Assembly: GCF_037976325.1 (NCBI RefSeq)
Contig: NZ_CP150265.1
Span: 6,027,001-6,091,000 of the forward strand
Length of the DNA stretch: 64,000 nucleotides
From: Paenibacillus sp. FSL K6-3182
GTDB taxonomy: Bacteria; Bacillota; Bacilli; Paenibacillales; Paenibacillaceae
Reading direction: 5' to 3'
Shown in pieces: positions 1 to 11,678 of the stretch; position 1 is the first letter of the stretch; the number at the start of each line of letters is the position of its first letter. Position numbers and translations under genes: made by a program. The notes beneath the pieces are model-generated. The model was not told the origin of the DNA. It worked only from the letters and a program-made list of their open reading frames with translations, and made no database searches.

Positions 1-793
1 CAAGCTCATTTTTCTTAATTCCTGAACCCTTCACCCAATACACTTTGCCATCATCTTTACGATCCAAGTAGCCATAATCGATCAGATAGCGGCGCAGTGT
101 TGCATAATCTTCTTCCCAAAAAGAAATTAACCGCTCATTCACTTCTTTCTCTGTATAGCGGACTCCGCTTTTGAAATAAGAGGCAATATGACGCAGCACT
201 GCTACTTTACGTTTCTCCTTGCGCGGAAATGAGGCGAGTGGACCTTCAGGACCATCTGGAAAATATTGCTTCAAAAGATCTGCGTATTCATCCTCTGTAA
301 TTGCATAACGTTCATCGATTTGTGTAGCCGTCCGATGTACAGGCACGAATCGCGGAGCAGCAGTGTTGCCATGGTCCATCATTTCAATAATCGCGAGCAG
401 CAGCTTTGCTTGCTTGGCCTTTTCCTTCAGCACGAAACGATGATTTCGAATGGTCGAAGCGCTGCCTATACCAGTACGGCTCATCATCTCGTTGTCAGTC
501 AGCTGATCGGCAAAACCTTGAATAAGCTCCTTCTGCAAGTCGGTCAGACCCGTCTGCCGCTTATCCAGCTCAAGTAAATAATCAAGCATGGAGCCATGCT
601 CCTGCTGCACATGATAGGCTGCATATTTACGCGCCTCATACCAGCGTCCAGACTGCTCATCCCGAAAAATCTCTCCATCCTCAAAGCTTTCTCCGCAAAT
701 GAGGCAATAATAAAATCCTTCCGCTTCCTCATATACATAACCTTGCTTCAGTTCTTCTAGCGACGCCGACCAAAATCGTTCCTCAGTAACCAT
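1..793 (-). CDS. DUF2087-domain transcriptional regulator (C-terminus cut by window start)
   Basis: About 264 residues are visible before the window edge. The N-terminus carries a zinc-finger-like pattern, YYCLICGESF followed about 30 residues later by HVQQEH (C-x2-C ... H-x4-H). The middle has a LuxR-like helix-turn-helix stretch (LTDNEMMSRTGIGSASTIRNH). The last 80 residues match the DUF2087 fold, with FPRKEKRKVAVLRHI and RRYLIDYGYLDRKDDG. DUF2087 proteins are generally annotated as DNA-binding regulators of unknown ligand. The ATG at 793 is the first methionine of the frame. The zinc-binding role is inferred only from residue spacing. The family call is fairly secure; the function is not known. 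Confidence 0.75.
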   Translation of the reverse strand, partial: MVTEERFWSASLEELKQGYVYEEAEGFYYCLICGESFEDGEIFRDEQSGRWYEARKYAAYHVQQEHGSMLDYLLELDKRQTGLTDLQKELIQGFADQLTDNEMMSRTGIGSASTIRNHRFVLKEKAKQAKLLLAIIEMMDHGNTAAPRFVPVHRTATQIDERYAITEDEYADLLKQYFPDGPEGPLASFPRKEKRKVAVLRHIASYFKSGVRYTEKEVNERLISFWEEDYATLRRYLIDYGYLDRKDDGKVYWVKGSGIKKNEL

Positions 794-878
794 TTATCTA
801 AACACCTCTCAATAACGTTTGCTTATTTTATAAACATTATATAATTATGTTTGGTTTTTATCAAATATTATTTTCAAC

Positions 879-916
879 AAAAAAAGTCGCCTTAAGAAAA
901 TATCCTTAAAGCGACT
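879..916 (-). terminator. Rho-independent terminator after the MFS gene
   Basis: Read on the minus strand this is a 12-bp stem (AGTCGCTTTAAG pairing with CTTAAGGCGACT, one mismatch), an 8-base loop and a run of T residues. It lies 22 bases past the stop of the Fsr-like transporter. Confidence 0.8.
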
Positions 917-937
917 ATTCTGTCATTCCTATTCGAG

Positions 938-2164
938 TTACACCGATTCTTTCCTATCCTTTGGCAGCATAAGCGCCAGCAAACCCATTAGCGGTAACAC
1001 GCTGCAAGCGACCATAACAAAACTGAGTGAACGGGCGTCCGCCAAATATCCGAGAACAACCGCACCAAGTCCACCCATTCCAAAAGCAAGACCCGTTATA
1101 AGCCCTGAAGCCGTGCCTACCTTGCTGGGCATTAGCTCCTGCGCGTACACGACGCTGACCGAGAAGCCCGATTGCAAAACAAAACCAAGCACTACGATTA
1201 CTGGATATACCCAGGCTAGAGGCAGATGCGGCAGAATGAGAGCGAATGGTGCTGCACCTAGAATGGAAATCAGCATCATTTTTTTGCGTCCGATCCGATC
1301 CGCCAATATGCCACCAAGAAAGGTACCAGCAACACCAGCTGCCATAAATAGAAACAATGGAATCTGTGCTTGCTTAATCGTCAGATGATAGGCTTCCACC
1401 ACATAAAACTGATAAAAGTTACCGATCGCTGCAGCATACCAGGATCGTGCAAATACGATCACGAACAAGATAGCAAGTGCAAACGCAACAACCTTGGGTG
1501 CAAGAGCGGGCTTCGCGCTGCCTGCCGCTTTGCGCTGCATTTTGCCATCATGTACAGCTAACTGCGTCTTATACCAAGGAACGACTTTCGTCAAAATAAT
1601 AATGGCTGTAGCAGCAAGCAATGTCCCCCATATAGCACCCTTCTGTCCAAACGGCAGGAAGATCAGCATCGTCATCAACGGGCCGAGCATTTGACCAAAA
1701 TTACCGCCAACCTGATAGATCGACTGGGAGAAAGCTCTGCGATTGCCTGCGGCCAAATGCACAACCCGAGAGCCCTCCGGATGGAACACGGCTGAGCCAA
1801 GCCCCACAAACACAACCGCGAGCAGCACCAAGTAGAAGTTCGATGCGAAGGCTAAGCCAACCATCCCGAGCATGCTGGCACACATCCCGACAGGAAGCAT
1901 CCAAGGCGCGGGTCTCTTATCCGAGATCAAGCCCACAACAGGCTGCATAACGGATGAAGTCATATTGAGCGTAAAAGCAATCCAGCCGATTTGTGCCAAG
2001 CTTAACCGTAGAGATTGCTCCAATACGGGAAACAGCGCGGATACAACCGACTGCATCATATCATTCATGAGATGAACGGAGCTGATGCAAATGAGTATCG
2101 AGTATACAGTAGCTGATTTTATCGCTTCTTTATTGATTTTTCTCGTTTCTTGCTGTGCAGACAT
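938..2164 (-). CDS. MFS efflux transporter, fosmidomycin-resistance (Fsr) type
   Basis: This 408-residue inner-membrane protein has the hydrophobic pattern of a 12-helix major facilitator. Hallmarks of the Fsr branch are HLMNDMMQS in helix 1, GLISDKRPAPW in the loop between helices 2 and 3, VFHPEGSRVVHLAAG, and ADRIGRKKM between helices 8 and 9. Known Fsr proteins export fosmidomycin in E. coli, but many homologues have unknown substrates. The gene lies 70 bases after the lactonase gene on the same strand, with a weak terminator-like hairpin between them, so partial co-transcription is possible. Family call secure, substrate unknown. Confidence 0.85.
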   Translation of the reverse strand: MSAQQETRKINKEAIKSATVYSILICISSVHLMNDMMQSVVSALFPVLEQSLRLSLAQIGWIAFTLNMTSSVMQPVVGLISDKRPAPWMLPVGMCASMLGMVGLAFASNFYLVLLAVVFVGLGSAVFHPEGSRVVHLAAGNRRAFSQSIYQVGGNFGQMLGPLMTMLIFLPFGQKGAIWGTLLAATAIIILTKVVPWYKTQLAVHDGKMQRKAAGSAKPALAPKVVAFALAILFVIVFARSWYAAAIGNFYQFYVVEAYHLTIKQAQIPLFLFMAAGVAGTFLGGILADRIGRKKMMLISILGAAPFALILPHLPLAWVYPVIVVLGFVLQSGFSVSVVYAQELMPSKVGTASGLITGLAFGMGGLGAVVLGYLADARSLSFVMVACSVLPLMGLLALMLPKDRKESV

Positions 2165-2191
2165 GTTTAGTAGGACCTGCCTTTCTTAACG

Positions 2192-2221
2192 AAAAACACT
2201 CGTTCCCCTCAACGAAACGAG
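2192..2221 (-). terminator. Weak terminator-like hairpin between lactonase and MFS genes
   Basis: On the minus strand CTCGTT pairs with AACGAG around a 10-base loop and is followed by TGTTTTT. It could reduce read-through from the lactonase gene into the transporter gene. Confidence 0.45.
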
Positions 2222-2234
2222 CAGCAAGCATGAA

Positions 2235-3332
2235 CTAAGCTATTGCAAACTTCATGCACACAGGACTAGGCAGCTCTAGCTCCGAATCCAGCTTGGACAG
2301 CAGCCCACTTTCCGCATTTACTGAGAATACAGTAATATTGCCTGTCTTCTGATGAGCAACGAGTAAATGATCGCCGCTTGGCGTAAGGACAAAATTTCGC
2401 GGTGACTCTCCGCCGCAATCGATATGCTGAATAAGCGAGAGCTGTCCGTTTCCTTGATCCACTGCAAATACAGCAATACTATTATGACCACGGTTAGAGC
2501 TGTACAAAAAGCGTCCCGAAACTCCTAAATGAATATCCGCTGAATCGTTATATCCATTGTAGTCCGCTGGCAATGCTGATATCACCTGGTTTGCTGTTAA
2601 TGCGCCCAGTTCCGCATCCACATCAAATTGTGTAATCGTCGAATCCAGCTCATTCATCACGTAGCCTGTTTTTAAATGAGGATGGAAAATCAAGTGACGT
2701 GGACCAGCACCACGGTGGACCTTGCTAATCCCATGAGGAATAAGCGAGCGCCGTTCCTCATCATAGCGATAAATAACGATCGCATCGATACCCAAATCGA
2801 CTGCACATACATAAGAAGAACCAAACGGAATGATGCAATGAGCATGCGGTGCATCCTGCCTTGCTGCGTTTGGTCCGAGCTCACCAGCATTTTGCTGAAC
2901 AGATGTTGCCGCCTCCAGCCCGCCATCAGCCTTAATCGGTAATAATGCAACGTTTCCGCCTGTATAATTGGCAGCTAAGAGCACCTGCCCCGCTTTGTCC
3001 GTGCTAATGTAGCAAGGATGAGCGCCATATGTAAGCAAGCGGTTGCCTGTAGGTTTCAGCAAGCCCGTTGCTTTATCAATCTCAAACGAAGCGACTGAGC
3101 CACCGCTGGCATCACCGGTTACTTCAGTTTCACTAGCCGCATATAAGCTGCCGCCATTTGGATTTAAAGTCAAATAAGAAGCGTTTTCGAGCCCGCTAAG
3201 ATGCTGCAATATCGTTAACTCACCTGTCGTTTCGTCAAACGCACACACATGAATCGTTGATTCCTCCGCTGTTCCATATGACCCGATATAAAGGATATTT
3301 ATGGGTGTCGGTTGTTCCTTTAAATTGCTCAT
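2235..3332 (-). CDS. Lactonase family protein (7-bladed beta-propeller, Pgl/YkgB-like)
   Basis: This 365-residue cytoplasmic protein matches the lactonase beta-propeller family (COG2706). Visible landmarks are YIGSYG at the start, DAPHAHC, GAGPRHLIFHP, SADIHLGVSGRFLYSSNRG and GGESPRNFVLTPSGDHLLVAHQ. Members include 6-phosphogluconolactonase of Bacillus (YkgB) and E. coli (YbhE), which hydrolyses 6-phosphogluconolactone in the pentose phosphate pathway. The length fits the family. The ATG follows GGCAGGG at a suitable distance. The perfect cre box 118 bases upstream hints at carbon-catabolite control. Another sugar lactone substrate cannot be excluded. Confidence 0.85.
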   Translation of the reverse strand: MSNLKEQPTPINILYIGSYGTAEESTIHVCAFDETTGELTILQHLSGLENASYLTLNPNGGSLYAASETEVTGDASGGSVASFEIDKATGLLKPTGNRLLTYGAHPCYISTDKAGQVLLAANYTGGNVALLPIKADGGLEAATSVQQNAGELGPNAARQDAPHAHCIIPFGSSYVCAVDLGIDAIVIYRYDEERRSLIPHGISKVHRGAGPRHLIFHPHLKTGYVMNELDSTITQFDVDAELGALTANQVISALPADYNGYNDSADIHLGVSGRFLYSSNRGHNSIAVFAVDQGNGQLSLIQHIDCGGESPRNFVLTPSGDHLLVAHQKTGNITVFSVNAESGLLSKLDSELELPSPVCMKFAIA

Positions 3333-3420
3333 TTTTTACCCTGCCTCTCTGACTTTTTGGCTTTACAGTGACCATAGCATAAGCGGCTTCATCAAACAAT
3401 GTCTTTTTTTTATAAAAGAC

Positions 3421-3463
3421 TTCACAAATACTATTGTGACATGTTACAATGTAAGCGCTAACA
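3421..3463 (+). promoter_or_regulatory. Promoter with perfect CcpA (cre) box over the start site
   Basis: TTCACA (3421-3426), an 18-base spacer and TACAAT (3445-3450) form a plausible sigma-A promoter reading toward the LytTR gene. The 14-mer TGTAAGCGCTAACA at 3450-3463 fits every position of the Bacillus cre consensus TGWAARCGYTWNCW. A cre box overlapping the transcription start normally means repression by CcpA when preferred sugars are present. It could also affect the divergent lactonase gene. Confidence 0.7.
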
Positions 3464-3499
3464 AATTCAGCGATTCACATTTCTAAAGGGGGAATTGAG

Positions 3500-3862
3500 A
3501 TGATGAATGTTGTAATGAGCGAACGGAATGTGTATGAGGATTTCGATTTGGAGACGGACGTGCTCTATTTCAAGCTCGGTATGCAAGGACTCGTTAGCTT
3601 CCATGGCAGAAACTATAATATAAAGAGACGAATGACTGCCGAACAGATTAGCCAGTTGACTAACGAACACAGCTTCTATCAAGTCAGCTCTAATTGCTAC
3701 ATCAATATCGGAAAAATCAAGACGATTGATGCTGGTACGATTTATTTTGACTCCGAAATAACAGACTCTAAGCAAGTAACCGTAAATCGCCGCAAGCAAT
3801 TCGTCATCCAACAGCTGTTTTCACAGCGTGCTTCAAACAAAGAATATCGGATAACAAAATAG
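3500..3862 (+). CDS. Stand-alone LytTR DNA-binding domain protein
   Basis: This 120-residue protein consists of a LytTR-type DNA-binding domain with no receiver domain. Typical features are an N-terminal strand-rich part (VLYFKLGMQGLVSFHG), MTAEQISQLTNEHSFYQVSSNCYINIGKIKTI (the usual 'F..hrsyivN...I' pattern) and VTVNRRKQF near the end. Such proteins bind direct repeats near promoters and act as transcription regulators. Two adjacent ATG codons follow AAAGGGGGA, and the first is taken. A strong terminator follows 8 bases after the stop, so the gene is monocistronic. Target genes are unknown. Confidence 0.8.
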   Translation: MMNVVMSERNVYEDFDLETDVLYFKLGMQGLVSFHGRNYNIKRRMTAEQISQLTNEHSFYQVSSNCYINIGKIKTIDAGTIYFDSEITDSKQVTVNRRKQFVIQQLFSQRASNKEYRITK

Positions 3863-3870
3863 TTGTACAT

Positions 3871-3920
3871 ACAACCGCCCCATTTTTCGCTATTATCGGA
3901 ATAGGGCGGTTGTTTGTTGT
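3871..3920 (+). terminator. Terminator after the LytTR gene
   Basis: ACAACCGCCC pairs perfectly with GGGCGGTTGT across a 20-base loop, followed by TTGTTGT. It sits 8 bases after the LytTR stop codon. Confidence 0.75.
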
Positions 3921-4006
3921 CTACTGTCCTGCTATTCTAAAGTTGAATATTATTATATTTTTCGCACAAATGAAGTCAATTATTAATCACTTTTAGGAGG
4001 ACTACC

Positions 4007-5005
4007 ATGTCTACGCAAGGACAAGCATTTGAAAAATTATTTCATGATGAGCAAGCTGTATGGCTGCAATGGGGCGCATATGAAGCAGCTGTATTGCCAG
4101 CAGTTGGTGCCAATCTTATTGCGTTTCGCGATAAAGCAAACAACTATACCTTCCTTCGCGAACCATCCCTAGAGGAAATGGATAGCTTCAGAGAGAATCC
4201 GGGCATTCACGGCATCCCAGTTCTGTTCCCTCCAAACCGTTATGAAGATGGTACTTTTACATGGAACGGCAGAACGTATAACTTTCCAGTTAACGAAGCA
4301 AAAACGGGCAACCATTTGCACGGATTTTTCCATACAGCAGCTTGGAGTGTCGAGGATTTTGGGACAAACAAAACGGAAAGCTACGTATCGCTCAAAATTT
4401 CAATCGATGAAAGCCACCCGATCTACACGTATTTGCCGCATCGCTTCACCATTAAACTTCGTTATGCATTAAATGATACTGGTCTACTGCAGCATGTATC
4501 GGTACATAATGAAGGAACGGACGCTATGCCTTGCTTGATCGCTTTCCATACAACGATCAATGCTCCGTTCGCAGCGAATAGTACAGCAGATGATTACCGC
4601 TTCACGCTAACAACCGGCAAACGCTGGGAGCTTAACGAGCGTATGCTGCCAACAGGCAATTACCAGACGCTAGTTGCAGACGAGGAAGCCATGAAAACAA
4701 CAGGCATCTCCCCATTCTGGGAGCCGATGGATAATCACTACACAACCGAGCCGCAAAATGGCCGCAACGCGATGGAGCTGACCGATACACGCAATGGCGT
4801 AACATTAGTCTACGATATTGGAACGGCTTACAAGCAGTGGATGATTTGGAACAACAACGCTACGCCAGGCTTCTTCTGTCCGGAGCCGCAGCTGAATCTC
4901 GTCAATGCGCCAAATGTGAACTTGCCAGCTGAGCAAATCGGGCTTGTCTCACTTGAGCCGGGCGGCATTTGGGAAGAAACGAGCCGCTTGTACGTTAGAA
5001 AATAG
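4007..5005 (+). CDS. Aldose 1-epimerase (galactose mutarotase-like)
   Basis: This 332-residue cytoplasmic protein of the aldose 1-epimerase family would interconvert alpha and beta anomers of aldoses. Likely active-site elements are NHLHGFFH near residue 110, IAFHTTINAPF near residue 185, and FCPEPQLNLVNAPN near residue 290, which would supply the catalytic His and Glu. The start ATG follows TTAGGAGGACTACC, a near-ideal ribosome site. The gene is monocistronic, with a terminator 13 bases past the stop. It probably serves sugar catabolism in general; there is no direct operon link to the nearby beta-galactosidase. Confidence 0.85.
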   Translation: MSTQGQAFEKLFHDEQAVWLQWGAYEAAVLPAVGANLIAFRDKANNYTFLREPSLEEMDSFRENPGIHGIPVLFPPNRYEDGTFTWNGRTYNFPVNEAKTGNHLHGFFHTAAWSVEDFGTNKTESYVSLKISIDESHPIYTYLPHRFTIKLRYALNDTGLLQHVSVHNEGTDAMPCLIAFHTTINAPFAANSTADDYRFTLTTGKRWELNERMLPTGNYQTLVADEEAMKTTGISPFWEPMDNHYTTEPQNGRNAMELTDTRNGVTLVYDIGTAYKQWMIWNNNATPGFFCPEPQLNLVNAPNVNLPAEQIGLVSLEPGGIWEETSRLYVRK

Positions 5006-5018
5006 GAACTGATCAAAG

Positions 5019-5052
5019 GATAGCAGCCATTGCGCTGCTATCTTTTTTTTTA
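5019..5052 (+). terminator. Terminator after aldose epimerase
   Basis: GATAGCAGC pairs perfectly with GCTGCTATC across a 6-base loop and is followed by nine or more T residues. Confidence 0.85.
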
Positions 5053-5182
5053 TGTAGAAATTGATTTTTAACGAAGCCGAATCATTTTTTCCATCCAAAT
5101 ACAGGACAGGAGTGACTATTGTCGAGAAAGGCTGTAAAATGTAAGCATCAGCCCCTCTTATGTCGAAAACTGAAGGGAGAAT

Positions 5183-5668
5183 ATGATGCGGCAATCATTA
5201 TGGAAAGCACTTGTCATTACAAGCTTCTTATCCTTTATTCTCATCATCATTCCACAACCAACTGTCCACGCAGGTTTAATTGATCGAATCAAAGACATTT
5301 ACAATACACCTGAGAAAATAAGCGAGCTTCAGCAGCAGTATATTGAAGCCACAGAAGCACTTGCTGAGCAGCAGCAGCAGCTTGAGGAATCCGCAAAGGC
5401 TGCGGCAGAATATGCGCTTAAGCAAAAGGAACTGCTTGAACAAAACAATCAGCTTATCGCGCAAAATGCCGAGCTGCAAGCCGAGATGGATCGCATGAAG
5501 CAGGACAAACAATCGTTTATAAGCAAGCTTATTAATACTGTCATTATAATCGCAGCTGTTTTTGTTGCTTATATCGTATCCCTGAGAGTTTGGCGTTATG
5601 TCGTATGGCGCAAGCAGCGCAGCACAAGCAGTAGAGACAGCAAAGGCAGCAGAGGAATTAGCGGATGA
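5183..5668 (+). CDS. Membrane-anchored coiled-coil protein, partner of AIM24-like protein
   Basis: I do not recognise this 161-residue protein as a named family. Residues 7-28 form a hydrophobic signal or anchor segment ending in TVHAG, a plausible signal-peptidase site. Residues about 45-108 are a Gln/Glu/Ala-rich heptad coiled coil (EALAEQQQQLEESAKAAAEY). Residues about 115-137 form a transmembrane helix (LINTVIIIAAVFVAYIVSL), followed by a short basic tail. Two ATG codons lie in tandem at 5183 and 5186; the second is better spaced from AAGGGAGA. It overlaps the AIM24-like gene by four bases (ATGA), so the two are translationally coupled and probably act together at the membrane. Confidence 0.65.
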   Translation: MMRQSLWKALVITSFLSFILIIIPQPTVHAGLIDRIKDIYNTPEKISELQQQYIEATEALAEQQQQLEESAKAAAEYALKQKELLEQNNQLIAQNAELQAEMDRMKQDKQSFISKLINTVIIIAAVFVAYIVSLRVWRYVVWRKQRSTSSRDSKGSRGISG

Positions 5669-6354
5669 AAATAACCGTTCCTGCCCAAGTCGGCCATGTG
5701 CATCTCACCCTTGATACTGCGGACAAGCTTCATGTTCTGCATCCAAAATCAATCATCGCCTTCCAAGGCGATCCGCAAAATCGCGAGGATCGTTTCATGG
5801 ATTTGGCTGGCATGTATCGCAAGAAACGCTGGATTCGCTCCCTTATTTCTGGACCGGCCGAATTCATTGTCGGCTTGCCTGCAGGCTGCTCGCTCGAAAC
5901 GCTGCACATCGATGAGAAAAGCGACTTGCTGTTCGATTTCAGGCATATTATCTTTTTCTCGGACGGCATGAAGCTAAAGTCTGTCGTGCAGAAGCTCAAA
6001 AACGCATGGATTACGAAGGAATTTGTGCGAATGCGATTTTCCGGACCAGGCTTGCTCGGAATCATTACCGCTGGAGATGTGAAATCCATTCAGCTCCATC
6101 CGGATCGTCCTTTGTATGTTGAGACTGGAGCACTCGTCGCATATCCAGAGCATGCTTCCATCCAGCTGTCCGTTTACGGCAACAAGCTCGCAAGCCAGCA
6201 TATGAATGTGCAGTGGGAAATTCGCGGCACCGGTCCAGTACTTATCCAAACAGGCTCCCGCGATGCCGAACTGGAGGAGCAGCTGCAAAACGGCGGCTTT
6301 ATCAAAAGAATTCTTCGCGAAGTGCTGCCGTTTGGCGGCATCTATATCAAATAA
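5665..6354 (+). CDS. AIM24 family protein
   Basis: This 229-residue protein resembles the AIM24 (formerly DUF124) family of beta-rich, TRAP-like proteins. Supporting segments are FSGPGLLGIITAGDVKSIQL, the GALVAYPEHASIQLS stretch ('hvdtgalvA...'), and the C-terminal Gly-rich GGFIKRILREVLPFGGIYI. No signal peptide is visible. Bacterial members have no established function; the yeast homologue affects mitochondrial inner-membrane organisation. The four-base overlap with the membrane-anchored coiled-coil gene upstream suggests a two-protein assembly at the membrane. A branched terminator follows. Confidence 0.7.
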   Translation: MKITVPAQVGHVHLTLDTADKLHVLHPKSIIAFQGDPQNREDRFMDLAGMYRKKRWIRSLISGPAEFIVGLPAGCSLETLHIDEKSDLLFDFRHIIFFSDGMKLKSVVQKLKNAWITKEFVRMRFSGPGLLGIITAGDVKSIQLHPDRPLYVETGALVAYPEHASIQLSVYGNKLASQHMNVQWEIRGTGPVLIQTGSRDAELEEQLQNGGFIKRILREVLPFGGIYIK

Positions 6355-6357
6355 AAC

Positions 6358-6404
6358 AGAGGCCAGCCGACCGTCAGCAGACGGAAGACAAGCCTCTTTT
6401 TATT

Positions 6405-6405
<1 letters not shown>
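6358..6405 (+). terminator. Branched terminator after the AIM24 pair
   Basis: The outer stem AGAGGC/GCCTCT encloses an inner hairpin CCGTC-AGCA-GACGG and is followed by TTTTATTTTAT. It lies between convergent genes and ends at the beta-galactosidase stop codon, so it may serve both directions. Confidence 0.6.
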
Positions 6406-9575
<3,170 letters not shown>

Positions 9576-9662
9576 TCATATCATAAAACAATTTTCATAT
9601 CTTCTATAAAAATATGAACATTACGATACAAACGGCGCTCGTGATTGGAAGCGTAAAGCCAA

Positions 9663-9700
9663 AAAAAAAGCTGACCGGGGTAAAAACACCCGATCAGCCT
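9663..9700 (-). terminator. Terminator after the ABC exporter
   Basis: On the minus strand GCTGATCGGG pairs with CCCGGTCAGC (one mismatch) across a 9-base loop, followed by nine T residues. It lies 33 bases past the exporter stop. Confidence 0.8.
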
Positions 9701-9732
9701 TAACCGCCATTTCAGAAGCAGACCTGCCTCTT

Positions 9733-11538
9733 CTAGAGCTGCAGCTGCTTCAAATTATAAAACTCGCCTTTGCTTGCCATCAGCTCATCGAAAGTGCCTA
9801 CCTCAACAATACGTCCATGCTTCATGACGACAATACGATCTGCATCACGAATCGTCGACAGGCGGTGAGCGACAATAAATGTCGTGCGGCCTTTAATCAG
9901 CTCCTGCATCGCCTTCTGAACATGAAATTCTGACTCGTTGTCGAGTGCTGAGGTGGCTTCATCCAAAATAATAATTTTTGGCTCGCGTACAAGCGCACGT
10001 GCAATCGCAATCCGCTGACGCTGCCCGCCAGACAGCTTGCCGCCATGTTCGCCAACCATTGTGTCGAGGCCATCCGGCAGCTGCCCGATAAACTCGGATA
10101 GGTTAGCCATCTCAACAACACGATTCACTTGCTCATCAGTAATGTCGCGAAGGCCATACGTAATATTGTCTCGAATCGTACCTGAGAACAAAATATTCGT
10201 TTGCGGCACGACCGCCAAATGCTTGCGATAGCTGCGTAGATCAATGTCCGCCAAATCAATGCCGTCCATCAGCACTTTCCCGCCCGTTGGCTGCAGGAAG
10301 CCGATAACTAGATTGAGCACTGTTGATTTGCCTGCGCCGGATGCGCCAACAAATGCAATACATTCCCCTGCTTCAACTTCGAGGGTAACATCCTCAAGCA
10401 CATGATGTTCACTGCCCGGATATGAAAGCTCTACACCCTCGAAAGAAAATTCGCCTCGTACATCGGCAACTTTTCTTTTGCCGCTATTATTTTCAATATC
10501 GGTCGATACCAAAATCTCTTTAATGGAATGAATCGATTCAAGACCTTTTGCAATTTGCGGATAAATGTTAATGAGACCAGTAACGGAAGCCAAAATCATC
10601 GCAAAAAAACCTTGGTACATAACGACGTCGCCAACCTGAATTTGCCCATTGTAAGCTAAGTATGCCGTGAAAATTAAACAAAGCACCTGGAAAATTTGAA
10701 ACGTCACCCAGTTTGTTGAGCCAAAATACGCCTCCACCAAATCCAGCCGATACCCTTTGCCTTGAATGTTGTTCAGTGTCTGGTCAATACGTGCGATCTC
10801 TACCTTCTCCAAGCCGTGTGCGCGCGTAATCGGAATCATCTCGACCATCTCTGACACGCGAGAGGACATTTGTTCTATTTCTTTACGGAATTCCTTGTTC
10901 GATTTACGGATTTTGCGCCTAAAAATCGTTACGATCGTTATGGACATTGGAATGGTCAGTATAAAAAACAACGACACAATCCAGCTGCTGTTCAGCGTTA
11001 TAATAAACGATACGATAATGTTAACGACAGCCGGCGCCAAAGCAATCATGAACTGCTTTGACATCATCTCAACCGCTTCGACATCGCGCAGCACTTTCGA
11101 TTGCAGCTTGCCCGCAGGCAGTTCCCTGTGTTGATTAATGGACAACTGCTGCAGCTTGCGCACAAGCGCGCTGCGAAGTCCCGCTTCTACATATCTTACC
11201 GCACGGCTCAAAAAAGAAATGTAAGCAGCATGGGTTGGTATGTTCTGCAGGATGACGATCAAAATAATAACAAAGTTAATCCAAATGCCGCTTAGCGGAT
11301 ATTTTGCTGGATTCGTCGCAATGTTGATAATATTAGCTGTTACAATTGGCAGCACATAAATTGGCGCGCTTTTGATGAACAAAAATAATAATGAAATCAA
11401 TAGATTGGCAAAGTTGCCTTTGTATAATGACAATAAAAACTTCAACGGGCTGGCATTTTCCTCTAGTGCCGCGTTTTCAAATGTGCTCGCTAGTCCCTTT
11501 GCAGCACCAAGCTGAGTTTTTACAACCCTCTCTGACAT
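9733..11538 (-). CDS. ABC exporter half-transporter (membrane and ATPase domains fused)
   Basis: A type I ABC exporter of about 601 residues. An N-terminal six-helix membrane domain (roughly residues 40-330) is followed by an ATPase domain. Walker A GASGAGKST, Q-loop PQTNILFSG, signature LSGGQRQRIA, Walker B IIILDEATSALD and switch IVAHRLST are all intact. Such proteins dimerise and export drugs, lipids or peptides. The frame extends 19 codons further to 11595, but MSERVVKT at 11538 is preceded by GGATGGAGAG at the right distance and is preferred. It follows the response-regulator gene on the same strand by about 140 bases without a clear terminator, so low-level co-expression is possible. 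Substrate unknown. Confidence 0.88.
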   Translation of the reverse strand: MSERVVKTQLGAAKGLASTFENAALEENASPLKFLLSLYKGNFANLLISLLFLFIKSAPIYVLPIVTANIINIATNPAKYPLSGIWINFVIILIVILQNIPTHAAYISFLSRAVRYVEAGLRSALVRKLQQLSINQHRELPAGKLQSKVLRDVEAVEMMSKQFMIALAPAVVNIIVSFIITLNSSWIVSLFFILTIPMSITIVTIFRRKIRKSNKEFRKEIEQMSSRVSEMVEMIPITRAHGLEKVEIARIDQTLNNIQGKGYRLDLVEAYFGSTNWVTFQIFQVLCLIFTAYLAYNGQIQVGDVVMYQGFFAMILASVTGLINIYPQIAKGLESIHSIKEILVSTDIENNSGKRKVADVRGEFSFEGVELSYPGSEHHVLEDVTLEVEAGECIAFVGASGAGKSTVLNLVIGFLQPTGGKVLMDGIDLADIDLRSYRKHLAVVPQTNILFSGTIRDNITYGLRDITDEQVNRVVEMANLSEFIGQLPDGLDTMVGEHGGKLSGGQRQRIAIARALVREPKIIILDEATSALDNESEFHVQKAMQELIKGRTTFIVAHRLSTIRDADRIVVMKHGRIVEVGTFDELMASKGEFYNLKQLQL

Positions 11539-11678
11539 TTCTCTCTCCATCCTTCTGCAGCTCTGCATGCTGTCCAACCATTCTAAATCCGGCAAGCTAC
11601 CGCATCATCTTACGCTCATTCCACCTTCCTGTAAATGTGCGATATTGCACTTCTTATATTCAATTTTGTTCTTCAATG

